Program-made: the position numbers and the translations under genes
Assembly: GCF_002742285.1 (NCBI RefSeq)
Contig: NZ_MDGM01000013.1
Span: 62,001 to 126,000 of the forward strand
Direction: 5' to 3'
DNA from: Paramylibacter kogurei
GTDB taxonomy: Bacteria; Pseudomonadota; Alphaproteobacteria; Rhodobacterales; Rhodobacteraceae
Length of the DNA: 64,000 nt
Shown here: in pieces, positions 55,240 to 62,817 of the stretch
How the letters are laid out: every line of letters starts with the position of its first letter
Position numbering within the stretch: the first letter of the stretch is position 1
Notes under the pieces: generated by a model
Told to the model about the DNA's origin: nothing
Database searches by the model: none
Seen by the model: only the letters and a program-made list of their open reading frames with translations

Positions 55240-55278
55240 CTGCGCAAAGGCGTAATTGTTATTTCAATTGCAAAGAGA

Positions 55279-55352
55279 CGCGCCCGACCTCGGGTGGGTG
55301 CAAAGCGCCCTCCCGTGGGGGAGGTCGGGCGCGACCCGTGGTTTCCACGGGT
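55279..55352. repeat. GC-rich double hairpin after lepA
   Basis: Two stem-loops back to back in an otherwise AT-rich gap: CGCGCCCGACCTC (55279-55291) with its perfect complement GAGGTCGGGCGCG (55321-55333), then ACCCGTGG / CCACGGGT (55334-55352) with loop TTT. No T tract. The inner part of the first loop is also G/C-rich. Confidence 0.8.
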
Positions 55353-55439
55353 GGTGTGTTGATCTCAACGCATAGTTGCAAAGCAAAAATCAATCGCACA
55401 TAATAAATTCCAATACTTAAATGATTTATTGGAAACTTT

Positions 55440-55643
55440 ATGAAATTTGGCATTCGAAAGCCGAGCATCAAAAAGAGCTTGGCAGCGAGGACTTCACCTA
55501 AGAAAATAATCAAAACGAAACTGGGTCTCAATGCACCGCGCGGGATGGGGTGGGTTACGAACCCCAAGAAGGCAGCGTACAATCACGTGTATAGTCGAAC
55601 AACCGTTTCGTTCTGGAGTATTCTCAAAAAGCTGTTGAAATAG
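55440..55643 (+). CDS. Small basic protein of possible foreign origin
   Basis: 67 residues, very basic: MKFGIRKPSIKKSLAARTSP, then a GMGWVTNPKKAAYNHVYSRT block. From memory this resembles a short motif (KPSxKKSxxART...GMGWxxNPKKAAYN) found at the ends of phage and Firmicute proteins; I cannot verify it. Codon use (AGG, two CGA, many AAG) differs from neighbours. GGAAA precedes the ATG. The next small gene follows by 9 bases, so the two probably form a unit. Confidence 0.5.
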   Translation: MKFGIRKPSIKKSLAARTSPKKIIKTKLGLNAPRGMGWVTNPKKAAYNHVYSRTTVSFWSILKKLLK

Positions 55644-55652
55644 GACACGAAA

Positions 55653-55898
55653 ATGAGCATTCAACTTGCCGCAATTCGCGCTGCCGTGGTTTTGATCCCT
55701 TCTTATAGTGTCGCCTATCTCACCGAAAAAATGGTTTATGTTGTACCGATGCTCGCGGCGGCCAGCTTCTTTGCTGGCGCGCTAGAGGTGACACCCGTAA
55801 ACACACGACGTCGTGTCGAAGAAGACGATGTCGACACAGACCTATCCAGTGATGCAATGACGAACGAAATTTGGGAAGATTCTGGCGGAAATACATAA
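55653..55898 (+). CDS. Hypothetical small membrane-associated protein
   Basis: 81 residues. One hydrophobic region (VVLIPSYSVAYLTEKMVYVV, PMLAAASFFAGAL) followed by an acidic tail (RRRVEEDDVDTDLSSDAM). Starts 9 bases after the basic protein's stop, implying co-transcription. I do not recognise a family. Its coding status is moderately supported by length, context and a GGACA-like upstream stretch. Confidence 0.45.
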   Translation: MSIQLAAIRAAVVLIPSYSVAYLTEKMVYVVPMLAAASFFAGALEVTPVNTRRRVEEDDVDTDLSSDAMTNEIWEDSGGNT

Positions 55899-55916
55899 AA
55901 ATCCCCGCCACCCAAT

Positions 55917-55960
55917 TGTCCGCCACATGTCCTACGGATGTCCGACGCTTGTCCGACAGG
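55917..55960 (+). repeat. Four tandem 11-bp repeats (TGTCC array)
   Basis: TGTCC recurs at 55917, 55928, 55939 and 55950, exactly 11 bp apart, with C at position 8 of each unit (consensus TGTCCGAC). An exact helical-turn period suggests a binding array for a dimeric regulator. It sits 89-132 bp upstream of the small gene at 56049. Confidence 0.75.
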
Positions 55961-56048
55961 GAAAATCGGGTTTTGGATGTGTGATCCCTGTCACTACGTT
56001 GCGGGATGAAAATGTGCTATGTTTGTGCTTTCATCAAAGGAGTTTGTT

Positions 56049-56276
56049 ATGCGTAAATTATTTTCAATTGCCGCTGTTGCGATGTTCGCAACCTCGTCTG
56101 CCTTTGCTGGCAGTTTGGTCGAACCAGACGTTGAACCCATGATCGTAGAGGCAGAGCCAGAGGCCGCTGGCGGTTCTGGTAACATCGTCATTCCATTGCT
56201 GTTACTGGCCGTGGTTGCCGCCGTGATTGCATCTGATGATTCAGGTGGTGGAACAACTGAACCCGTGCTTGAATAA
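56049..56276 (+). CDS. Small exported membrane protein
   Basis: 75 residues. Signal peptide MRKLFSIAAVAMFATSSAFA then an acidic stretch (GSLVEPDVEPMIVEAEPEA), one hydrophobic segment (IVIPLLLLAVVAAVIAS) and an acidic tail. Such tiny proteins are common in Rhodobacterales but unstudied. A strong Shine-Dalgarno (AAAGGAG, 6 bases before ATG) supports it. The TGTCC array upstream may be its operator. Confidence 0.7.
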   Translation: MRKLFSIAAVAMFATSSAFAGSLVEPDVEPMIVEAEPEAAGGSGNIVIPLLLLAVVAAVIASDDSGGGTTEPVLE

Positions 56277-56290
56277 GTTCAAAAATTCAA

Positions 56291-56316
56291 TGTGATAAGC
56301 GGTTTTGCTTATCACA
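56291..56316. terminator. Stem-loop after the small exported protein gene
   Basis: Perfect 10-bp stem TGTGATAAGC / GCTTATCACA with loop GGTTTT, between convergent genes (stop at 56276, DoxX stop at 56341). It lacks a T tract on either strand, so termination is uncertain. Confidence 0.5.
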
Positions 56317-56340
56317 TCATATCCGGTTTAAAAACGTGAT

Positions 56341-56694
56341 CTATCCCGCCCAAAACGCGTGATAGCGTTCGCGCACAAAAGTATAAATCGCACATAGGAA
56401 AATCACCAAGGCAGGGATGCCTTGTTGCATGGGCGTGTGCGACAAATGATAATACATCGCCCCCACCATGATAAACGCGATGCCAAGTGCGGCAGGCGCC
56501 GCCATGCGGCGTATCCAGATACCAATCGCACCTGCCACCTCGCAGGTGCCGATGAATGCGCCAAACCATTCTGGTAATCCCAATTTAGTGAAGCTTTCCA
56601 ACATCATAGGGTTGCCAGACAATTTCCCAATCCCCGCCGCAAGCAAGACCAGAGAGATGATAATTTTTGGAATATTCGGCAAAATTGGGGGCAT
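56341..56694 (-). CDS. DoxX-family membrane protein
   Basis: 117 residues, four hydrophobic helices (SLVLLAAGIGKLSGNP, LGLPEWFGAFIGTCEVAGAI, AAPAALGIAFIMVGAMYYHL, GIPALVIFLCAIYTFV). The GIGKL and GTCEVAGAIG motifs are typical of DoxX-like proteins, whose function is not defined (some work in redox or quinol processes). The upstream gap of nearly 400 bp lies to its right. Confidence 0.85.
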   Translation of the reverse strand: MPPILPNIPKIIISLVLLAAGIGKLSGNPMMLESFTKLGLPEWFGAFIGTCEVAGAIGIWIRRMAAPAALGIAFIMVGAMYYHLSHTPMQQGIPALVIFLCAIYTFVRERYHAFWAG

Positions 56695-57091
56695 TCATTT
56701 ATCCTTATTTAACGTTGAATATACTGTGTCTTATTTCAAATTTCCACCGCGGTTTTTACACTCGGTAAAGCCTTGCCGATGGCGCGATGAAATGGGTTTT
56801 CATAAAATGTGAAACGTATATTTCCCCACTGTTTTACCCCCTGTTAATCGCCATCAACGACACCTGTGCAAGCTGTGTGCAGAAAGGTGTCTTATGTGGT
56901 TTTTTGGGGTTTTGAGTATTTGCCTTTTTGTATGCAGTGCATGTCATTTTGCACCACTGAAATCGCGCCATGAAACCATCCATTTCACCGAGGGCGATCA
57001 TATGGAAATTGGTATGCCATAGGTTCGAACTTGTGATTGTGCTGGCATGCGCGTATCCTTGATCAATGGTTACTTTGGTCTTGGGGGACAC
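56695..57091. other. Long intergenic region with a promoter-like sequence
   Basis: About 400 bp between two divergent genes. Open frames on either strand lack family similarity or a ribosome site. At its right end, TTGTGA (57031-57036), a 17-bp spacer and TATCCT (57054-57059) form a fair sigma-70-like promoter for the gene at 57092. Nothing else recognisable. Confidence 0.45.
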
Positions 57092-57463
57092 ATGGCTGAA
57101 CATAACATCGAACGTGCGAAATCCGATATTTCCAAAGCATTGGAAGAAACATTCGAGGCTGACGGAAACGGGTTTGAGCGCAAGTTAAAACAAGCAGGGC
57201 GGTATTTACCCCGCCGCGTGAGCAAGGATGCAGCCTATTTGCTTGAGGCAGAAAAACAGCTCAAACACCCAAAATTTCGCCGCTTTGTCGATCAAAATCG
57301 GATCAAGGCCGCACGTGATAATGTGATCCGCCAAACCCGCGGTGTGGATTTGCAGGCGGATCGATCGCGCGCTCGGTTTCAATGGGGCGCAAGCCTTGTT
57401 TTACAACTATTGCTTGCCTGCGCCCTGATCTTTGGTTTTGCACGGTTTGTCGGTGCGATTTAA
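57092..57463 (+). CDS. Hypothetical tail-anchored protein
   Basis: 123 residues: a soluble, charged helical N-terminal part (ERAKSDISKALEETFEADGN, DAAYLLEAEKQLKHPKF) and one C-terminal hydrophobic segment (GASLVLQLLLACALIFGFARF), so tail-anchored in the inner membrane. No known family recognised. GGGGGA upstream of the ATG. Shares TTAA stop with the pirin gene. Confidence 0.65.
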   Translation: MAEHNIERAKSDISKALEETFEADGNGFERKLKQAGRYLPRRVSKDAAYLLEAEKQLKHPKFRRFVDQNRIKAARDNVIRQTRGVDLQADRSRARFQWGASLVLQLLLACALIFGFARFVGAI

Positions 57464-58371
57464 TGCGCTGGTTTGATAAAGGTACCGTTGTTTAGCTCGG
57501 CAATTGCTGTGCGCAATTCATCGCGTGTGTTCATCACGATTGGGCCGTGCCACGCGACGGGTTCCTCGATTGGTTTGCCTGAAATCAACAGAAAACGAAT
57601 GCCTTCTTCACCCGCTTGCACGGTGACGCTGTCACCTGTGTCAAATTTCACCAATGTGCGGTTGCCCGACATATCGCGAATGTTCACCTCTTGGCCGAAC
57701 ACCTCTTTTTCCAGCAAAACACCTGTGGGGGTAGAGGCATAATCAAACATGCCAGAACCCTCAAACACATAGGCGAATGCCTTGCGATAGGTATCGACAG
57801 GAAATGTTTTTTTCACACCCGCTGGCACAAAAATATCCAGATATTGCGGATCGGCGGCGATCCCATCAACAGGGCCGGTTTTGCCCCAGAACGATCCCAC
57901 GATGACCTTTACCACGGTTCCGTCATCTTCTTGGATCACAGGAATTTCCTTGGCTTCAACATCTTGGTATCGCGGTGCGGTCATTTTCAATTCTGAGGGT
58001 AGGTTCGCCCAGAGTTGAAAGCCATGCATTTGCCCATTCGCATTTCCGCGCGGCATTTCTTGGTGCATGATTCCAGACCCAGATGTCATCCATTGGATAT
58101 CACCTGCGCCAAGCGTGCCGGTGTTACCAAGGCTGTCGCCATGATCAACCTCACCTGACAAAACGTAAGTGATGGTTTCAATGCCGCGATGCGGATGCCA
58201 CGGAAACCCGTTTTGATAACCGCTTGGATCTTCGTTGCGAAAATCGTCGAACAGCAGAAATGGATCAAGCGAGGTTGGATCATGAAATCCAAACGCGCGA
58301 TGCAATGATACGCCAGCGCCCTCCATCGTGGGTTGGGCAAGGCTGGTGGATTTTACAGGACGTACAGACAT
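57460..58371 (-). CDS. Pirin family protein
   Basis: 303 residues, double-cupin. The pirin N-terminal domain contains DPFLLFDDFRNEDPSGYQNG, the metal-binding FPWHPHRGIETITYVLSGEV (His, His) and SGSGIMHQEMP (His, Glu). Pirins bind iron and some act as quercetinases or as redox-linked regulators. Start ATG 58371 with AAAGGA upstream. Function here unknown. Confidence 0.92.
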   Translation of the reverse strand: MSVRPVKSTSLAQPTMEGAGVSLHRAFGFHDPTSLDPFLLFDDFRNEDPSGYQNGFPWHPHRGIETITYVLSGEVDHGDSLGNTGTLGAGDIQWMTSGSGIMHQEMPRGNANGQMHGFQLWANLPSELKMTAPRYQDVEAKEIPVIQEDDGTVVKVIVGSFWGKTGPVDGIAADPQYLDIFVPAGVKKTFPVDTYRKAFAYVFEGSGMFDYASTPTGVLLEKEVFGQEVNIRDMSGNRTLVKFDTGDSVTVQAGEEGIRFLLISGKPIEEPVAWHGPIVMNTRDELRTAIAELNNGTFIKPAH

Positions 58372-58544
58372 AGTTGTTTTCCTTTCATATGTGAACTTGC
58401 CATAGAGATAGCGCATCAGCGGCAATTTTTACATAAAATACATGGAAAAGCAGTGTTGCGACATTGGAAACGATGCGATCTGTCGGAATTGGGATTGCAA
58501 TCATATCTCGTGTTTATCAGGCTGTGAAAAACAGGAGAGATTTC

Positions 58545-59504
58545 ATGAAAATAGGATTTATCGGGCTTGGCAATGTGGGTGGGAAACTGTCGGGTAGCTT
58601 GCTGCGCAATGGTTTCGATTTGATGGTGCATGATTTGAACGCGGATTTGGTTGCTGGGTTCGTTGAACGTGGCGCCAATGCGGGCGAAAGCCCCGCGCAA
58701 TTGATGCGCGATTGCGATGTTGTGATTACGTGTTTGCCATCGCCCGCGGCCTGTGCGGTTGTGGTTGAGGGTGACAATGGATTGTTGCAATCCATGGGCG
58801 CGGGAAAAATATGGCTTGAAATGTCAACAACTGATGAAGCAGAGGTCAAACGTCTGGGTGCCAAGGTGATTGCGGCTGGCGGTGCGGCGGTGGATTGCCC
58901 CGTGTCGGGTGGGTGTCATCGCGCCGATACAGGCAACATTAGTATTTTTGCCGGTTGTGATCGCGCCACCTTTGAACGGGTTTTGCCGATCCTGACCACA
59001 TTGGGGCGACGTGTGCTTCATACCGGTGATTTGGGCACGGCATCGGTGTTAAAAGTGTTAACCAATTATTTGGCAACTGCCAATTTGATCACGGTGTGCG
59101 AAGCATTGACCGTGGCCAAGGGGGCGGGGATGGATTTGAACACGGCATACGAGGCGATGGCGATTTCATCGGGCACCAGTTTTGTGCATGAAACCGAAGG
59201 CCAAGTGATCCTGAATGGATCGCGTGATATCAGTTTCACAATGGATTTGGTGCTCAAAGACATTGGTTTATTCCAAGACGTGGCAGACCGCGCAGGCGTG
59301 CCATTGGAAATGAACCCATTGATGATCAAAATATTCAAGGATGGCATTGCGCGATTTGGAGAACGCGAATTATCGCCCAACATTATCAAACGTTTGGAAC
59401 AGGCCACTGGGTTGGATATTACGGCACCTGGGTTCCCTGCGGAAATGGTGGATGATGAGCCAGAAGAGCAGGGTTACGAGGTGATCCCAACGGGGCGACG
59501 TTAA
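58545..59504 (+). CDS. 3-hydroxyisobutyrate dehydrogenase-family oxidoreductase
   Basis: 319 residues. N-terminal Rossmann fold (MKIGFIGLGNVGGKLSGSLL), DCPVSGGCHRAD at the NAD-binding/substrate junction, LKVLTNYLATANLITVCEAL with the catalytic Lys of the family, and the helical C-terminal domain. Could act on 3-hydroxyisobutyrate, tartronate semialdehyde or a related beta-hydroxyacid. AGGAG before the ATG. Shares TTAA with the next gene. Confidence 0.9.
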   Translation: MKIGFIGLGNVGGKLSGSLLRNGFDLMVHDLNADLVAGFVERGANAGESPAQLMRDCDVVITCLPSPAACAVVVEGDNGLLQSMGAGKIWLEMSTTDEAEVKRLGAKVIAAGGAAVDCPVSGGCHRADTGNISIFAGCDRATFERVLPILTTLGRRVLHTGDLGTASVLKVLTNYLATANLITVCEALTVAKGAGMDLNTAYEAMAISSGTSFVHETEGQVILNGSRDISFTMDLVLKDIGLFQDVADRAGVPLEMNPLMIKIFKDGIARFGERELSPNIIKRLEQATGLDITAPGFPAEMVDDEPEEQGYEVIPTGRR

Positions 59505-59803
59505 TCGCGCCTTTGTTTTTTGGCTGCGCGTTCTTTGATGATCCCAATCGCGTTGCGAAACCCGAGCGCTGCCAACATACCGAGCATAATCGCAGGCACA
59601 TCAAGTGCCTGTGTCATTGGTGGCAGTGACAGCAACAATTGCAAAACATACCATATAACCATTGCCACCAAAGCGATGGCCAACACATAGAGCACGCTTC
59701 GTTTTAACAACGCCGTTTCGCGCATATTGCCAAATCGTTCGAGCAAAAATACCAATGCAATTGTGATGGCAAAACTGGTGGCGATAATTTGGTAAAATGT
59801 CAT
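59501..59803 (-). CDS. Hypothetical small membrane protein
   Basis: 100 residues, three hydrophobic segments (YQIIATSFAITIALVFLLE, RSVLYVLAIALVAMVIWYVL, AIMLGMLAALGFRNAIG) and a basic C-terminus (KERAAKKQRRD) in the cytoplasm. No family recognised. Start at ATG 59803 has only a weak ribosome site. Overlaps the preceding convergent gene by TTAA. Confidence 0.6.
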   Translation of the reverse strand: MTFYQIIATSFAITIALVFLLERFGNMRETALLKRSVLYVLAIALVAMVIWYVLQLLLSLPPMTQALDVPAIMLGMLAALGFRNAIGIIKERAAKKQRRD

Positions 59804-59908
59804 GGCGCATCCATGCCGCGCATACACAGAATTGTCAATTATTTCCGAATTGCCCTGTCATCATGCCCGCGTTAGGGTGGTGTGAAAATCGCAATAAGGA
59901 ATGGTAAA

Positions 59909-60352
59909 ATGCGTTATGTGCATACGATGGTACGTGTCAGCGATCTGGATGAATCGCTTGATTTTTGGGTGAATAAATTCGGATTGGTTGAAACGCGCCG
60001 CAAAGAGGTACCAGCGGGAAAGTTCACGCTTATTTTTCTGGCAGCACCCGCAGATGAAACAACATCGCGCGAAACCGCAGCACCCGAATTGGAACTTACA
60101 TATAACTGGGACAGCGATGAAAAACTGGAAACAGGGCGCAGTTGGGGGCATTTGGCATATCGCGTCGATAATATTTATGAAACGTGCCAACGATTGGCGG
60201 ATGCGGGCGTGGTGATTAACCGCCCACCACGCGATGGATATATGGCATTTGTGAAATCACCCGATAATGTTTCCATCGAATTGATCCAAGAAGGTGACGC
60301 ATTGCCAGCGGCCGAACCTTGGGCATCCATGGAAAATATCGGCGATTGGTGA
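59909..60352 (+). CDS. Glyoxalase I-like VOC-fold protein
   Basis: 147 residues. Starts RYVHTMVRVSDLDESLDFWV, the lactoylglutathione lyase (GloA) N-terminus with metal-binding His; ELELTYNWDSDE carries the Glu ligand, HLAYRVDNIYETCQRLADAG the second His, and SIELIQEGDA the second Glu. It therefore retains all four metal ligands and likely detoxifies methylglyoxal-glutathione. AAGGA before ATG 59909. Confidence 0.85.
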   Translation: MRYVHTMVRVSDLDESLDFWVNKFGLVETRRKEVPAGKFTLIFLAAPADETTSRETAAPELELTYNWDSDEKLETGRSWGHLAYRVDNIYETCQRLADAGVVINRPPRDGYMAFVKSPDNVSIELIQEGDALPAAEPWASMENIGDW

Positions 60353-60404
60353 TGAGGCGCACTTATTTACGAAAATAACCCTGTCTTTGGATTTTGGAAA
60401 ACGC

Positions 60405-60435
60405 AGAACCTGTGATTAAATTCACGGGTTCTTTT
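60405..60435 (+). terminator. Terminator after the glyoxalase gene
   Basis: An 11-bp stem (AGAACCTGTGA / TCACGGGTTCT, one wobble) with a 6-base loop and a short TTTT run. It ends 12 bases before the start of the next gene. Confidence 0.65.
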
Positions 60436-60446
60436 ATGGTGGTCAG

Positions 60447-61442
60447 ATGCGTTCACTTACCAAACCAAATCCAGAGTTTACCTATGACGCTGCGGTGCAA
60501 ATTGCAGCGTTGATTGCGCATCGTGATCGCGTGCATGCGGACCCCGCAGATAGCCGCCAAATACCAGATGTCGGTCAGGCGGGGCATGTATTAATTGCCA
60601 CGTGGAATATTGCCAATTTTGGGCAACACAAACGGCGTGACATTGATATTGCAGTGATTGCTGAAATCATCAGCTGGTTTGAAATTATCGCCATCCAAGA
60701 GGTTGCGGATAACCTGATTGATTTTGAAAAATTGATGGCCGTTTTACCCAATCATTTTTCATATATCTTTAATGACAAGGCCGGAAATGGGGAACGCGCG
60801 GCCTATGTTTTTGATACGCGCCGTGTGCGTCTGGGTGCCAAAATGGGCGAGGTGGGCGTGGTGGAATCCGATCGTGATAATATTACGTTTGATGATGGCG
60901 ATGGGCTGCCGAATGTTGCGTTTCAAGGGTATAATCGCAATCCGTTATTGTGCAGTTTTGAAATTGAAAATCATCGATTGTTAATGGCAAATTGTCACCT
61001 GTTGTATGGTCCACAAGATACCGCACAAAACCGCGCATTATCATTGAAACAACGTCAACTCGAAGCATATGCAATATCGCGCTGGTGTGATTTGCGGCGA
61101 AAATCCAAAAATGCGTGGACTAAAAATATCATGGCGGTGGGCGATTTTAATTTGCCGCATGCAAATGATGGTGATCCGATTTTTGAAGCATTGTTAGATC
61201 GCGGTTTGCGATTGCCGCAACATGAAACCCGAATCCCTACCAATGTTTCGGATTCGCATGATTATGATCAAATTGCAGTCACGCCCGGGTTGGTTCAGCA
61301 AACCGTGGATACTGGGGTTTTTGATTTTGATGCGGTGGTATTTGGTGAAATTTGGGATGCAAATGCCACGTCATATTGGCGAACTTGCGCAAAATATTAT
61401 GTATCCGACCACCGTCCGTTGTGGATGTTGCTAAAATTTTGA
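60447..61442 (+). CDS. Endonuclease/exonuclease/phosphatase-family hydrolase
   Basis: 331 residues, EEP fold. Metal and catalytic residues: ATWNIANFG (Asn), IIAIQEVAD (Glu), NCHLLYGPQ, MAVGDFNLPH (Asp-x-Asn) and VSDHRPLWMLL (Asp-His). It could be a nuclease, a phosphodiesterase or a lipid phosphatase; no signal peptide. Start ATG 60447 lies 12 bases after a terminator hairpin. Confidence 0.88.
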   Translation: MRSLTKPNPEFTYDAAVQIAALIAHRDRVHADPADSRQIPDVGQAGHVLIATWNIANFGQHKRRDIDIAVIAEIISWFEIIAIQEVADNLIDFEKLMAVLPNHFSYIFNDKAGNGERAAYVFDTRRVRLGAKMGEVGVVESDRDNITFDDGDGLPNVAFQGYNRNPLLCSFEIENHRLLMANCHLLYGPQDTAQNRALSLKQRQLEAYAISRWCDLRRKSKNAWTKNIMAVGDFNLPHANDGDPIFEALLDRGLRLPQHETRIPTNVSDSHDYDQIAVTPGLVQQTVDTGVFDFDAVVFGEIWDANATSYWRTCAKYYVSDHRPLWMLLKF

Positions 61443-61641
61443 TCACTTGCCCAATTTTTAGGGTCGTCGCACTGCATTGCACGTCAAGCGTGTAAAAGGG
61501 TAATAAAATTTTGACGTAACGAAATCAGAGACTTGCGTTATTGCGAAACTTCGCTACGCTTTGCCCATGCTGCTTAAGTAGTATTTTGACGAAGCTGCGC
61601 GGGAACAAACATATGATCCCCGCACCCTAGGGAGGAATTTA

Positions 61642-62724
61642 ATGGAACGTCGGAAATTTTTAACGGGCGCAGCAGTTGCTGGCGCCGCTACAACACTTGC
61701 TGCTCCGTCCGTAGCACAAGGCAAAATCGAGATGGCTTTGGTATCCACATGGCCACGTGATTTCCCTGGTTTGGGTCTGCCTGCACAACGTTTTGCGGCA
61801 CGTGTACAAGAACTAACTGATGGTGAAATTCAAACAACATATTACGCTGCTGGCGAACGTGTTGGCGCATTTGATAGCTTTGACGAAGTTGCTTCTGGCA
61901 ATGCCCAAGGTTACATCGGTGCGGAATATTACTGGAAGGGTAAGCACCCAGGTTTTGCACCATTCACAGCGATTCCATTTGGTTTGACATATACCGAAAT
62001 GGACGCATGGATGCGTTATGCAGGTGGTCAAGAATTGTGGGATGAATTGGGCGCAGAATTTGGCGTCAAAGGTCTGGCAATGGGTAACACCGGTGTTCAG
62101 ATGGGTGGTTGGTTCAACAAAGAAATCAACAGCCTTGATGACATGAAAGGCTTGAAAATGCGTATGCCAGGTTTGGGTGGCGACGTTCTGGCCAAAATCG
62201 GTGCATCACCAGTTTCACTGCCAGGTGGTCAAATTTATGAAAACCTTGTGTCTGGTGCGATTGATGCAACGGAATGGGTTGGCCCGTTCAATGACTATTT
62301 CATGAAGTTCTATGAAGCGGCGAAATATTACTATTTCCCTGGTATGCACGAGCCAGGTGCACAATTGGCCGTTGGCTTTAACAAAGCATTCTGGGATGGT
62401 CTTTCAAAGAACCATCAAGAAATTATCAAAGCGGCAGCCGCCGAAGAAAACACGCAGACCATGGCGGAAACAAACGCAAACAATGGTTTGTATTTGAACC
62501 GTTTGATCAACGATCACGGTGTTGAACTGCGTGAATTCAACGATGACGTTTACGAAGGTTTCGGCGAAGCCGCAGAAGAAGTGATCGAAGAAGCACGCGA
62601 TCATTCTGATTTGTCTAAACGCATCTATGACAGCCACCTTAAGGCACGCGCCGAAATCGGTGCATGGACAGCGTTGTCAGATACGGCATATGTTCAAAAA
62701 CGTAACAACGTTTTGAACCGCTAG
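61642..62724 (+). CDS. TRAP transporter solute-binding protein (TakP/DctP family)
   Basis: 360 residues. N-terminal Tat signal (MERRKFLTGAAVAGAATTLA, APSVAQ), so exported folded. The DctP fold shows PFGLTYTEMDAWMRYAGGQE, NTGVQMGGWFNKEINSLDDM, GLKMRMPGLGGDVL (the ligand-carboxylate-binding Arg) and IDATEWVGPFNDY, all as in TakP, which binds 2-oxo acids in Rhodobacter. The substrate is a small carboxylate but not fixed. Strong AGGAGG-like site before the ATG. Likely TRAP operon with following genes. Confidence 0.92.
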   Translation: MERRKFLTGAAVAGAATTLAAPSVAQGKIEMALVSTWPRDFPGLGLPAQRFAARVQELTDGEIQTTYYAAGERVGAFDSFDEVASGNAQGYIGAEYYWKGKHPGFAPFTAIPFGLTYTEMDAWMRYAGGQELWDELGAEFGVKGLAMGNTGVQMGGWFNKEINSLDDMKGLKMRMPGLGGDVLAKIGASPVSLPGGQIYENLVSGAIDATEWVGPFNDYFMKFYEAAKYYYFPGMHEPGAQLAVGFNKAFWDGLSKNHQEIIKAAAAEENTQTMAETNANNGLYLNRLINDHGVELREFNDDVYEGFGEAAEEVIEEARDHSDLSKRIYDSHLKARAEIGAWTALSDTAYVQKRNNVLNR

Positions 62725-62746
62725 GTTTGTAAAACCGCGAAATTTG

Positions 62747-62778
62747 GGCCGAGACGGGAAACTGTCTCGGCCTGTTTT
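62747..62778 (+). terminator. Intercistronic hairpin in the TRAP operon
   Basis: Perfect 9-bp GC-rich stem GGCCGAGAC / GTCTCGGCC, loop of 8, followed by TGTTTTCG. It lies between the binding protein and the small permease, so it may partially terminate or stabilise the upstream mRNA and raise the binding protein level. Confidence 0.65.
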
Positions 62779-62817
62779 CGAAACGCAACATACTCTGTTG
62801 TGAATCAGGAGTTTTTT

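Noticed and set aside
55259..55582. Minus-strand ORF of 107 codons after lepA
   Set aside because: It runs through the GC-rich double hairpin and lies opposite the 67-residue ORF; no ribosome site or family match.
56834..57103. Minus-strand ORF of 89 codons in the DoxX/57092 gap
   Set aside because: No family similarity, no ribosome site, and it overlaps the promoter and start of the 57092 gene.
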